From: CAYLRF01 sp964385995
GTDB lineage: Bacteria > Bacillota > Clostridia > Lachnospirales > Lachnospiraceae
Direction of reading: 5' to 3'
DNA: 27,088 bases
Assembly: GCA_964385995.1 (NCBI GenBank)
Contig: CAYLRF010000019.1
Coordinates: 1-27,088 of the forward strand
In this document: positions 1 through 7,412 of the stretch, one piece after another
How positions within the stretch are numbered: position 1 is the first letter of the stretch
Layout: each line of letters begins with the position of its first letter
The notes under the pieces: generated by a model
The model's database searches: none
Seen by the model: the letters and a program-made list of their open reading frames with translations, nothing else
What the model was told of the DNA's origin: nothing
Program-made: the position numbers and the translations under genes

Positions 1-1
1 A

Positions 2-136
2 GACCGTGACAGGACGGTGAAAATCACAAAAGGCGCGGCGGGGGAGTGCGCCTCGGGAAAATTTCTTGATTTCGGAATTTTATGCGGGTATACTGTAACC
101 GCTTTCGGGAGGAAAGCCACGCGCCTTTCACATTAA
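2..136 (+). CDS. Possible 3' tail of an upstream gene (44 codons)
   Basis: This frame is open from the left edge to a TAA at 134-136 and gives a 44-residue C-terminal fragment, including GKFLDFGILCGY. The other two plus frames close within the first 20 bases. I do not recognise the fragment. It may be the end of a real gene cut by the window, or chance; an open run of 44 codons is weak evidence in DNA of this composition. If real, its last 40 bases overlap the promoter and leader of the antiporter gene. Confidence 0.25.
   Translation, partial: DRDRTVKITKGAAGECASGKFLDFGILCGYTVTAFGRKATRLSH
66..94 (+). promoter_or_regulatory. Sigma-A promoter for the antiporter gene
   Basis: A -35 TTGATT (66-71) and a -10 TATACT (89-94) are separated by exactly 17 bases. 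This predicts a transcript start near base 101 and a 5' leader of about 158 bases before the chosen start codon at 259. The promoter covers the more upstream ATG at 82, which argues against that ATG being the true start. Confidence 0.65.
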
Positions 137-258
137 GTCAGTCGCGGGATGAAGATGGCGAAACGTCATACATCCTTTCATCTCAGGCGGTATGTGAGGC
201 GCTTAAGGTTCGCACGCGGGAAAAAGTTTACGCCGCGCGGATAGAAATGAGGCATCCT
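101..258 (+). promoter_or_regulatory. Candidate structured 5' leader of the antiporter mRNA
   Basis: Hairpin 1 pairs GCTTTC (101-106) with GAAAGC (112-117) around GGGAG. The same GAAAG (112-116) can pair instead with CTTTC (125-129), so two mutually exclusive folds exist. Hairpin 2 has outer arms GGATG (147-151) and CATCC (171-175) and inner arms ATGGCG (155-160) and CGTCAT (164-169) around AAA. An orphan GGGAGG lies at 107-112 with no start codon at a useful distance. The arrangement resembles an ion- or ligand-sensing leader, but I could not match it to a known riboswitch class. Part of it would overlap the tail of an upstream gene if that tail is real. Confidence 0.3.
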
Positions 259-1578
259 ATGAATACGCTGCTCGCGGTATCGGTGGCCCTTTTGGCGGGG
301 CTTCTTATGACCAGGATATTTAAACCGTTTAAGCTCCCCGCCGTCACGGCTTATCTTATTTCGGGAGTGCTGGTCGGGCCTTACTGTCTGGGGGCATTAA
401 AGATAGACGGTCTCGGATTTAATTCCCCGGAGGATGTCGCCTCTCTTGAGATAGTGTCTCAGACGGCTCTCGGATTTATCGCGTTTTCCATCGGAAACGA
501 ATTCAGGCTTAAAGACCTTAAGAAGATAGGAAAACAGGCTTTTACGATCGGAATCTTTCAGGCCCTTGCCGCGACTGTGTGCGTGGACGCGGCTCTTATC
601 GCGCTGCACTTTATCATACCGGATAAACTTTCCGTCTCACAGGCGATCACGCTGGGGGCCATCGCCACGGCCACGGCGCCCGCCGCGACGCTCATGGTCG
701 TCAGGCAGTTTAAGGCAAAGGGCGATCTTACGAGGCTTTTGCTTCCCATCGTGGCTTTGGACGACGCGGTGGGGCTTATAGTGTTCGCGGTAAGTTTCGG
801 AGTGGCGAGGACCCTTACGAGCGGGGACACGGACATCGTCTCCATAGCCGTAAATCCTCTCATAGAGATCGTAAGCTCGCTGGCGCTCGGATTTTTGATG
901 GGATGGGTCTTAGCTCAGCTTGAGAAGCTTTTTAACTCAAACACGAACCGTCTGAACATGACGATAGCCCTGGTGGCGTTATCCGCCGCGCTCTCGGCGC
1001 TTGATTTTCATATAGGGCCTGTCGAGATAAGTTTTTCATCGCTTCTCGTATGCATGATGCTGGGCACGACGTTTTGCAATATGTGTCCGCTTTCCGACGA
1101 TCTAATGAAGGCGAGCGACAAATGGACGTCGCCGCTTTTCGCGCTGTTTTTCGTCATAAGCGGCGCCGAGCTGGAGCTTGACGTATTTGCCGACGCCGCC
1201 ATCGTGGGAATAGGACTTGTCTATATACTGTTTCGCTGTCTGGGTAAATATGCCGGGTCATACATAAGCTCCAGGGCTACGGGCTGCGCTCCGAATATCA
1301 GCAGATACCTCGGCATTACGCTTTTCCCGCAGGCGGGAGTGGCCCTGGGGATGTGCGCCACGGCGATGCAGCTTGGCGAAGACGGCGCGCTCATACGCAA
1401 CATCACGCTGTTTTCGGTACTTGTCTATGAGCTTATAGGGCCGCTTCTTACGAAGTGGGCGCTGCAAAAATCCGGGGATATACAGCCCATGCCGGAGGAG
1501 GTTAAAAACCGCCGCAAGTTAAAGCTCGAGGAGGCGAAGCGGGCGCGGGAAGAGGAGAATACGCGTATGACGCATTAA
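259..1578 (+). CDS. Cation:proton antiporter, CPA2 type (Na+/H+ exchanger fold)
   Basis: A 439-residue membrane protein with about 12 hydrophobic segments, predicted to exchange Na+ or K+ for protons across the cytoplasmic membrane. The unwound-helix motif TATAPAAT lies near residues 137-144 and is followed by the DD pair at 168-169 (VALDDAVGL), the ion-binding signature of CPA2 exchangers such as NapA and Kef; CPA1 members usually have ND. The C-terminus is a charged, probably helical tail rich in E, K and R, with no KTN/RCK regulatory domain. I chose ATG 259 because ATGAGG lies six bases upstream and because the protein then begins in the first membrane helix. ATG 247 is possible. The frame extends to ATG 82, but that start overlaps the promoter. 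Which ion is carried cannot be read from the sequence. Confidence 0.85.
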   Translation: MNTLLAVSVALLAGLLMTRIFKPFKLPAVTAYLISGVLVGPYCLGALKIDGLGFNSPEDVASLEIVSQTALGFIAFSIGNEFRLKDLKKIGKQAFTIGIFQALAATVCVDAALIALHFIIPDKLSVSQAITLGAIATATAPAATLMVVRQFKAKGDLTRLLLPIVALDDAVGLIVFAVSFGVARTLTSGDTDIVSIAVNPLIEIVSSLALGFLMGWVLAQLEKLFNSNTNRLNMTIALVALSAALSALDFHIGPVEISFSSLLVCMMLGTTFCNMCPLSDDLMKASDKWTSPLFALFFVISGAELELDVFADAAIVGIGLVYILFRCLGKYAGSYISSRATGCAPNISRYLGITLFPQAGVALGMCATAMQLGEDGALIRNITLFSVLVYELIGPLLTKWALQKSGDIQPMPEEVKNRRKLKLEEAKRAREEENTRMTH

Positions 1579-1579
1579 G

Positions 1580-1613
1580 ACGCGTCGGGGGAAATCACCT
1601 TTTGATGCGTTTT
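1580..1613 (+). terminator. Possible Rho-independent terminator after the antiporter gene
   Basis: ACGCGTC (1580-1586) pairs with GATGCGT (1604-1610), with a further GGGG/CCTT pairing inside, followed by a short T run ending at 1613. The stem is good but includes G-T pairs, and only four Ts follow, so termination may be partial and degV could be read through. Confidence 0.35.
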
Positions 1614-1655
1614 AGCGCGCCTTGGAAAACTAACTTTATGATGCCATTTAGCGCG
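1604..1655 (+). repeat. 36-base tandem repeat before degV
   Basis: A 16-base unit beginning GATGC and ending TTAGCGCG occurs at 1604-1619 and again at 1640-1655 with three differences. GGAAAA follows a few bases later in both. The second unit merges into the Shine-Dalgarno of degV, so it looks as if part of the leader was duplicated. Confidence 0.45.
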
Positions 1656-1672
1656 TCGGAAAAGAGGAAATT
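1621..1672 (+). repeat. Dispersed leader element, degenerate copy D (before degV)
   Basis: The last 22 bases before the degV start (GCGCGTC, GGAAAAGAGGAAATT) match the 3' end of the element before the lipoprotein gene at 19592, including a five-base gap between GAGG and ATG. Further upstream only AACTTT and TGATG are recognisable and the 5' arm of the GC-rich hairpin is missing. This is a shortened or decayed copy of the 70-base element at 5411-5480, 19525-19594 and 26131-26200. Confidence 0.4.
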
Positions 1673-2560
1673 ATGAGTGATTATGTTTTAAGCTGCAGCT
1701 CTACTGTGGATCTTACAAGAGAGCATCTGAAAAGAAGGGATATCAGTTATATCTGTTTTCACTACGAATTGGACGGAAAGCCGTATTTCGACGATCTGGG
1801 GGAGACGATGCCGTTAAAGGATTTCTACGCGGCCATGGCAAACGGCGCCGATACCAGGACAAGCCAGATAAACGCCTCCGAGTATGAGGTATACTTCGAG
1901 AAATTTTTACAGGAGGGAAAGGACATCCTGCACGTGAGTCTTTCGTCGGGGATTTCCGGCACGTTTAACGCGGCGTGTCTGGCGAAGGCCACTCTTGAGG
2001 CGAAATATCCGGAGCGCAGGATATATGTGGTCGATTCCCTTACGGCGTCGTCGGGTTACGGACTTCTCATGGATGATCTCGCCGATAAGCGAGACGGGGG
2101 AATGTCGATAGATGAGCTCTATGAATGGGTTCAGGCCAATAAAGGGCACTGCCTCGCGTGGTTTTTCACCTCGGATCTTAAGTTCTTCATCAAAGGCGGG
2201 AGAGTGTCAAAGACATCGGGCTTTGTGGCGGGAGTTCTTAATATCTGTCCCCTTTTAAATGTCGACGCGGAGGGCAGACTGATACCCAGAAAGAAGGTAA
2301 GGACGAAGCGCCGCGTGATGGAAGCCATAGTGGACAAGATGGAAGAAAAGGCGACGGGCGGCAGAGATTACAGCGGCAAATGCTACATAAGCCATTCGGA
2401 CCGCTACGATGACGCGCGGACGGTGGCCGATATGATCGAGGCGAGATTTCCGCATCTTAACGGGAAGGTTCGGATATACGACATAGGCACCACGATAGGA
2501 AGTCACACGGGCCCGGGTACGGTGGCGGTTTTCTTCTGGGGAAAGGATAAAGAGGCGTAA
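1673..2560 (+). CDS. DegV family fatty-acid-binding protein
   Basis: A 295-residue DegV protein. In Firmicutes, DegV/FakB proteins bind a fatty acid and present it to the kinase FakA for phosphorylation and entry into phospholipid synthesis; the role of this copy is inferred from the family. Visible family marks are the N-terminal S-x-V-D-L segment, TSQINASEYEVYF (about 63-75), the lipid-head loop SLSSGISGTFNAA (about 89-101), KGGRVSKT, and the C-terminal GTTIGSHTGPGT (about 268-279). Length is normal (280-295). AGAGG lies five bases before the ATG, inside a copy of the dispersed leader element. The gene converges on the pot operon with only 10 bases between the stops. No fakA is in the window. 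Confidence 0.92.
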   Translation: MSDYVLSCSSTVDLTREHLKRRDISYICFHYELDGKPYFDDLGETMPLKDFYAAMANGADTRTSQINASEYEVYFEKFLQEGKDILHVSLSSGISGTFNAACLAKATLEAKYPERRIYVVDSLTASSGYGLLMDDLADKRDGGMSIDELYEWVQANKGHCLAWFFTSDLKFFIKGGRVSKTSGFVAGVLNICPLLNVDAEGRLIPRKKVRTKRRVMEAIVDKMEEKATGGRDYSGKCYISHSDRYDDARTVADMIEARFPHLNGKVRIYDIGTTIGSHTGPGTVAVFFWGKDKEA

Positions 2561-2570
2561 TAAGCTTTCG

Positions 2571-4457
2571 TCACCCGGAATTGCTCTTTGCTATCTTTAC
2601 CTTGCTCCACAGGTTGCTTATGATCTTTCTGGTTTTAGCGTTATAGGCGAATACCTCGTCGTTTTTGTTGCCGGTTCGCGGCGTATAGGCGTCTATGCCG
2701 GCGAATTTTCCGCGGGCGAGATCGTTTGCCGCGTCTATGTTCGGAGACGTGTAACCCACGAAGGCCGAATTGTCATACGCGTTTTGATACTCGCTCACGA
2801 AGTTGATAAACTCGTGGGCGAGATCCACATTTACGGCGTTCGCGGGGATGACCATGGAGTCGTACCAAATGTTCGTGCCGCCCTCCGGCATATAAAACCC
2901 CATGTTTTTATTTTCCGACATGATGTACGTCGCGTCTCCCGAGTAGCAAAGGCCCAGAGCCTTGCGGCCCTGAGCCATATTGTCGATGATTTCATCCACC
3001 ACGATCTCGGGATCCATCGTGGTCGCGCATTTTACAAGCCACTTGTAGGCTTCGTTTAACTCATCTTCGTTTTCCGTATTCGCGCTGTAGCCTAAGGCCT
3101 TAAGCGCCATCATAAAAGAGTCCCTCTCCGAATCATACATGTACAGATCCCCGTGATATTTTTGATCGAGGAATATATTAAAACCCTCCCTTTCAAGGTC
3201 GGCTATATCCACTTTCGTCTTATTGTAAACTATGCCCACCGTTCCCCAGAAATATGAGACGGAATAGTCGTTTTCGGGGTCGTAGGGAGGATTTTTCACG
3301 GCGTCGAAGATAAGGTCAAGGCAGGTAAGTTTGCTCTTATCAAGCTTCTGCAAAAGGCCCTCGTTTATGAGACGCTGTATCATGTAATCGCTGGGGATCA
3401 GAAGGTCGTAGGATTCGCCGTTCGCGACTTTGATATACATTTGCTCGTTGGTGTCGAAATTTTCCGCAACCACCGTGGCACCGGTTTTCCTCTCGAAATC
3501 CGAGAAAATGTTTTCTCCCACATACTCGCCCGGCATGTAAATATATAATGTCTCTCCGGCGTAGGGCTTTTTCGCGTCGCCTCCTCTCATCATCCGTCCC
3601 GCGAATACCGCCGCAAAAAGCGCGAGGATAACGACGGGTATCGCCCATATAAAACGCCTTTTTTTGCCCTCACGCGCGTGACGCGAGTTAAATTTCGGGA
3701 TGAGATTTATGATAAGCAGGGCGGCGGTTATGATCACGATCACGAGTGTGGAGATGGCGTTGATGGAGGGATTTACGCGCTTACTCATGTTATAGACAAT
3801 GATGCTTAGGTTTTTTACGCCGTTTCCGGTCACGAAATACGAGATCACGAAATCATCTATCGACATGGTAAAAGCGATGAGCGCTCCCGAGATGATGCCG
3901 GGCGTGATCTGCGGTATTATGACCTTTCTCATGGCGTAAAGGGGTGTGGCGCCAAGGTCCATGGCCGCGTCGGCGAGATTCGGATCCAATGCTCTTATGT
4001 TCGGGGTGACGGAGAGCATCACGTAGGGTATGCAAAAGGCGATATGCGCGAGCAGCATGGTGAGAAGGCCTTTTTTCAGGTGAAATGACATAAAAAGCAG
4101 CATAAGGCCGATGGCGGTGACGATCTCCGGGTTCATCACGGGGAGGTTGTTGGCCTGTTCAACCAGTTTTCGGATTATTTTATTCGATCTGCTGACGCCT
4201 ATGGCCGCGATTGTTCCCGCTACGGTGGAAACGGCGGTTGCTATGACGGCCACGAAGAATGTTGTGTAAAGAGCCTCCATCATGTCGCGTGATTTTAACA
4301 TATGGCTGTACCAGCGAAGCGAGAATCCCGTGAAGGCGGTAAGCGACTTGCTGTCGTTAAAGGAAAAGACGATCACGTATATGATGGGAAGATAGAAAAA
4401 CACGATCGTAAGCGCCAAAAGGAGGCGGCCCGCGACATTCGTCTTATTTTTTCTCAC
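2571..4457 (-). CDS. potCD: PotC-PotD fusion: polyamine permease with tethered binding domain
   Basis: A 628-residue fusion. Residues 1-255 are a PotC-type permease with six membrane segments and the EAA loop around 162-182 (ADAAMDLGATPLYAMRKV), which docks on the PotA ATPase. Residues about 268-286 form an extra membrane helix, and about 301-628 are a complete PotD spermidine/putrescine-binding domain that should face outside. Residues matching PotD ligand contacts include W531 and D533 (TNIWYDSM) and the SGDATY segment near 506-511. The binding domain has no lipobox because it is anchored through the permease. The start is GTG, sharing GTGA with the potB stop, so translation is probably coupled. 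Separate potC and potD genes are the textbook arrangement; fusions of this type are known in some Firmicutes (from memory). Confidence 0.9.
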   Translation of the reverse strand: MRKNKTNVAGRLLLALTIVFFYLPIIYVIVFSFNDSKSLTAFTGFSLRWYSHMLKSRDMMEALYTTFFVAVIATAVSTVAGTIAAIGVSRSNKIIRKLVEQANNLPVMNPEIVTAIGLMLLFMSFHLKKGLLTMLLAHIAFCIPYVMLSVTPNIRALDPNLADAAMDLGATPLYAMRKVIIPQITPGIISGALIAFTMSIDDFVISYFVTGNGVKNLSIIVYNMSKRVNPSINAISTLVIVIITAALLIINLIPKFNSRHAREGKKRRFIWAIPVVILALFAAVFAGRMMRGGDAKKPYAGETLYIYMPGEYVGENIFSDFERKTGATVVAENFDTNEQMYIKVANGESYDLLIPSDYMIQRLINEGLLQKLDKSKLTCLDLIFDAVKNPPYDPENDYSVSYFWGTVGIVYNKTKVDIADLEREGFNIFLDQKYHGDLYMYDSERDSFMMALKALGYSANTENEDELNEAYKWLVKCATTMDPEIVVDEIIDNMAQGRKALGLCYSGDATYIMSENKNMGFYMPEGGTNIWYDSMVIPANAVNVDLAHEFINFVSEYQNAYDNSAFVGYTSPNIDAANDLARGKFAGIDAYTPRTGNKNDEVFAYNAKTRKIISNLWSKVKIAKSNSG

Positions 4458-5413
4458 GGCCTGCCCTCCCCTTTCGTGTATGCGCGCCGACGCGAGGGAG
4501 CGCCTTTTTTCCGCCCGGATATGGAGGATTTTTTATTCGACCTTACGGCTTTTTCCTTCATGTCCGCTCTTTTCGTCCGACCTGAAGCTTTGCCTTCGCT
4601 TAGGGATTCGGCTTTTCTCACAAGGAGCATAAGCAGCATCATGATGGCGGCCATTATCATGGAGATCGCGCTTCCGAAGTTCCACTCCCCGACCGTGATA
4701 AACTGATTCTCGATCAGGTTTCCGATGAGAAAATACTGACCGCCGCCCAGCAGCTTCGGGATGAAAAAGGAGCTTACCGACGGCAAAAACACGAGGGTTA
4801 TCCCGTTTATCACGCCGGGAAGAGAAAGAGGAAACGTGACACGCAAAAAGGTTTGCCACGGTGTGGCGCCAAGATCCGCTCCCGCCTCCGAAAGCGAGGG
4901 ATCCGTCTTACAAAGCGAGGCGTGAATCTGAAGGATCATAAAGGGAAGGAAATTATATACCATGCCGATGAGGACGGCTGTCCTCGTATATAAAATCTCC
5001 GTGTCCCCAAAGCCGAATAAACCCAGGATCTTCGTGAATAAGCCTCCGTTCCCCAAAAGACCCAGCCACGCGTAAGTGCGGACGAGGGCGTTTATCCACG
5101 TGGGCAGCGTGACGGCGAGAATGAGGGCGTTTTGAGCTTTTTTCCCGCAGCGTGAGATGACGTAGGCTGCGGGATATCCGATAAGAAGGCAAACAAGAGT
5201 AGTCTCAAAGGCGATCAGCACGGAACGCCACAGGATCAGCAAAAAATCGGGATCGGTGAAAAATCGCACATAGTGCTCGAGCGTGAGCGAAAAAGAGAGG
5301 ATGGTGTTCCCGGGCTTTATGAAGGAATAAAATGCGATGAGAGCCATGGGGAATATGAGCATGAGTACCGCCCATATGACATAGGGTATGGCAAGACGCG
5401 AGAATTTTTTCAT
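4454..5413 (-). CDS. potB: PotB: polyamine ABC transporter permease
   Basis: A 319-residue inner-membrane permease of the spermidine/putrescine importer with about six membrane helices and the EAA loop EAGADLGATPWQTFLRV, which contacts PotA. I chose ATG 5413 because AGAGG lies five bases upstream and the protein then starts MKKFSRLAIPYVIW, the first membrane segment. An in-frame TTG at 5476 would add 21 residues, but they are encoded by the dispersed leader element. The last 50 or so residues form a strongly basic cytoplasmic tail rich in K, R and S that normal PotB lacks. The final four bases overlap potCD. Confidence 0.93.
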   Translation of the reverse strand: MKKFSRLAIPYVIWAVLMLIFPMALIAFYSFIKPGNTILSFSLTLEHYVRFFTDPDFLLILWRSVLIAFETTLVCLLIGYPAAYVISRCGKKAQNALILAVTLPTWINALVRTYAWLGLLGNGGLFTKILGLFGFGDTEILYTRTAVLIGMVYNFLPFMILQIHASLCKTDPSLSEAGADLGATPWQTFLRVTFPLSLPGVINGITLVFLPSVSSFFIPKLLGGGQYFLIGNLIENQFITVGEWNFGSAISMIMAAIMMLLMLLVRKAESLSEGKASGRTKRADMKEKAVRSNKKSSISGRKKGAPSRRRAYTKGEGRP

Positions 5414-5480
5414 ACTTACCTCTTTTCTGACGCGCCACCGCGCGTCATCAAGGTAGATTCGGAAGTTTATTTCCAAACTT
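5411..5480 (-). repeat. Dispersed leader element, copy A (before potB)
   Basis: Read on the minus strand, this 70-base block ends in the potB ATG. It aligns without gaps to copy B (19525-19594) with 53 of 70 identities by hand. Hairpin 1 pairs GGAA (5461-5464) with TTCC (5471-5474) and extends outward as TTCGGAA/TTCCAAA. Hairpin 2 is a perfect GACGCGC/GCGCGTC palindrome (5429-5435 and 5440-5446). A single-stranded AGAGG follows five bases before the ATG. It lies in the 168-base gap between potA and potB, so it may set how much PotB/PotCD is made relative to PotA. Confidence 0.6.
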
Positions 5481-5581
5481 TTATCGTTCCCGGCGTGTTA
5501 CATCGGTGTTTTCCCGGGGCCGTAGCATCCGAACATCATTTGTAAGGCCGTGTTTACGGCGCGGGGACAAATCGTGTCATC

Positions 5582-7165
5582 TTAAATATCGGCGCTTCGC
5601 CTCATCACGTGTATGTCGTCGTAAGAGAACCTAAGACCCACGTTTTTCCCCGGTTCGCAGCTGTCGGTGGTGTGAATCTTAAATTCGCGGCCGGTGGTCC
5701 AAAATGTCACACTGTACACGCCCTCTTTTATGTCTTTCGGGTCGAAGTCATAGTCGACGCTGATATCGTCTATGCTTTGATCCTCGTCATTTAGGCGCCA
5801 TGCCCGGACATTCGCCCACAGCTTAAGGTCGGTATCAAGCGCCTTAGACTCCGCGATCTCGTCCGCCGTCTTAAAGAAATTAAAGGCCATGACGGCTTCG
5901 TTCGCCTTCTCGTTTTTCACGAACGGCTGGTTTACGACAAATACCGTCCTTTGTACCGAAGTACCGGCGGCGGTGGAAAAAGTGACGGGGTAACTGCCGA
6001 CTTCGCTTTTAATGTCATAGTCGATCTTCGCGATGGAGATATACTCATCGGTTTCGGGATTCCAGGCCTGGGCGTTTGAAAGCGATGTCACTTCCCTGTC
6101 GTCAAGCGCCGCCACATCCTCGATGTCGATGAAAAAATCGTTGGCGCTTATCATCTCGCTTCCGTCATCGTTTTTTACGTCTCTGTCGGCGATGACCCGC
6201 ATATCGACGGTGACGCTTGTGCCGGGCACGGTCTCGACGATGATCTCATAGTGCACGCCCTTAAAAAGCACGCTTAGGACTTCGCCGGTTAGGTTTCCCT
6301 CCCCTTCGCTTACGATATCTATATCCTCGGGGCGTATCACCGCGTCCACTTCATCTCCCGCTTCAAAAGTCGTGGGCGCGCAGTCAAAGACGGCGTCGTC
6401 GAAGACGATTTTATCGGAAGATTTCATGAGGGCGGGTATGATATTGCTTTCGCCGATGAAATTCGCGACATAGCGGCAGGAGGGCTTATTATAAATTTCT
6501 TCAGGCGTTCCCGACTGCAGTATTTCGCCGCCTCGCATTACCACTATCTTATCCGACATGGTGAGAGCCTCTTCCTGATCGTGCGTGACGAAGATAAACG
6601 TGATTCCGACTTCCTTTTGGATCCGTTTTAACTCGTACTGCATCTCCTTTCGAAGCTTCAGATCGAGCGCGGCGAGCGGTTCGTCCAAGAGCAGGACTTT
6701 GGGCTCGTTTACGAGGGCCCTGGCTATCGCGACGCGCTGCTGCTGTCCGCCCGAAAGTAGAGTGACATTTTTTTTCTCGAAGCCTTCCAGGCCGATAAGC
6801 TTTAACATCTTCATGACTTTCTGCCCGATGACGTCCTTACTCATCTTCTTTATCTTAAGGCCGAAGGCGATATTGTCATAGACGTTAAGGTGCGGAAAAA
6901 GCGCGTATTTTTGAAAGACGGTATTTAACTCTCTCTTATAAGGCGGGACGCGGCTGATATCCCTGCCGTCGAATATGATCTCTCCCTCATCGGCGTCAAG
7001 AAAGCCGCCCAGTATGCGAAGCAGCGTGGTTTTGCCGCAGCCGCTCGGCCCCAGAAGGGTCACGAACTCATTTTCGTAAATATCCAGATTTACGGATTTA
7101 AGGACGATCTGGCCGTCGAAGACCTTTACGATATTTCGAAATTCCAGGAGTTTCTTTTTTTCCAT
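5582..7165 (-). CDS. potA: PotA: polyamine ABC transporter ATPase with repeat insertion
   Basis: A 527-residue ATPase that powers spermidine/putrescine uptake with PotB and PotCD. Canonical motifs: Walker A GPSGCGKT (39-46), Q85, signature LSGGQQQR (137-144), Walker B LLLDEP (158-163), H195. The TOBE region begins near 273 (AVIRPEDI) and ends with the usual REFKIHTTD...GLRFSYDDIHVM strands (493-521). Between the two halves, after GVHYEIIVE, about 178 residues are inserted. They form two units with an 86-residue period (about 315-400 and 401-491), both starting GTSV, with matching N-A/V-x-AW and Y-x-VTF motifs typical of bacterial Ig-like surface repeats. Normal PotA is about 350-380 residues. 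GAGG lies five bases before the ATG. First gene of the operon. Confidence 0.93.
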   Translation of the reverse strand: MEKKKLLEFRNIVKVFDGQIVLKSVNLDIYENEFVTLLGPSGCGKTTLLRILGGFLDADEGEIIFDGRDISRVPPYKRELNTVFQKYALFPHLNVYDNIAFGLKIKKMSKDVIGQKVMKMLKLIGLEGFEKKNVTLLSGGQQQRVAIARALVNEPKVLLLDEPLAALDLKLRKEMQYELKRIQKEVGITFIFVTHDQEEALTMSDKIVVMRGGEILQSGTPEEIYNKPSCRYVANFIGESNIIPALMKSSDKIVFDDAVFDCAPTTFEAGDEVDAVIRPEDIDIVSEGEGNLTGEVLSVLFKGVHYEIIVETVPGTSVTVDMRVIADRDVKNDDGSEMISANDFFIDIEDVAALDDREVTSLSNAQAWNPETDEYISIAKIDYDIKSEVGSYPVTFSTAAGTSVQRTVFVVNQPFVKNEKANEAVMAFNFFKTADEIAESKALDTDLKLWANVRAWRLNDEDQSIDDISVDYDFDPKDIKEGVYSVTFWTTGREFKIHTTDSCEPGKNVGLRFSYDDIHVMRRSADI

Positions 7166-7289
7166 ACCGTCCTCATTTCCCCGCTTTGCTTATTTTCCTT
7201 AGCCGCGCCGTCTTCTTTTCCCGTCTTTCTGTCAAGCGCCTGATTCGCGGCGCGGTTTTGCCTTGATTTATCGGTCATTTACGCGCTAA

Positions 7290-7318
7290 AGGTTATCAGA
7301 TATCGCCCTTTAATGCAA
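7290..7318 (-). promoter_or_regulatory. Weak candidate promoter for the pot operon
   Basis: On the minus strand TTGCAT (7318-7313) and TAACCT (7295-7290) are 17 bases apart, giving a leader of roughly 120 bases before potA. The -10 is poor. The -35 lies inside the inverted repeat TGCAAG/CTTGCA (7314-7333) that also covers the -35 of the divergent asp23 promoter, so a single DNA-binding protein could affect both. Confidence 0.3.
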
Positions 7319-7328
7319 GGCTTTGCGC

Positions 7329-7356
7329 TTGCAATAAGGAGACGGTTTGTTATAAT
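7329..7356 (+). promoter_or_regulatory. Strong extended -10 promoter for the asp23 operon
   Basis: TTGCAA (7329-7334), a 16-base spacer and a perfect TATAAT (7351-7356) preceded by TG one base upstream (7348-7349). It points at asp23 and probably drives the whole 7.2 kb run through 14591, since no later promoter or terminator is evident within it. Confidence 0.75.
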
Positions 7357-7412
7357 GATATCCGGGTCGCGTAAGGGGCAGGCATCGCGTACGTAAGGAA
7401 GGAGGAGCCTTC

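Noticed and set aside
82..258. N-terminal extension of the antiporter from ATG 82
   Set aside because: ATG 82 lies between the -35 and -10 of a good promoter, and the extra 59 residues are hydrophilic with no family resemblance. ATG 259 has a suitable Shine-Dalgarno.
5414..5476. PotB start at TTG 5476
   Set aside because: The added residues come from a dispersed element whose AGAGG is correctly placed for ATG 5413, and they precede the first membrane helix without matching PotB.
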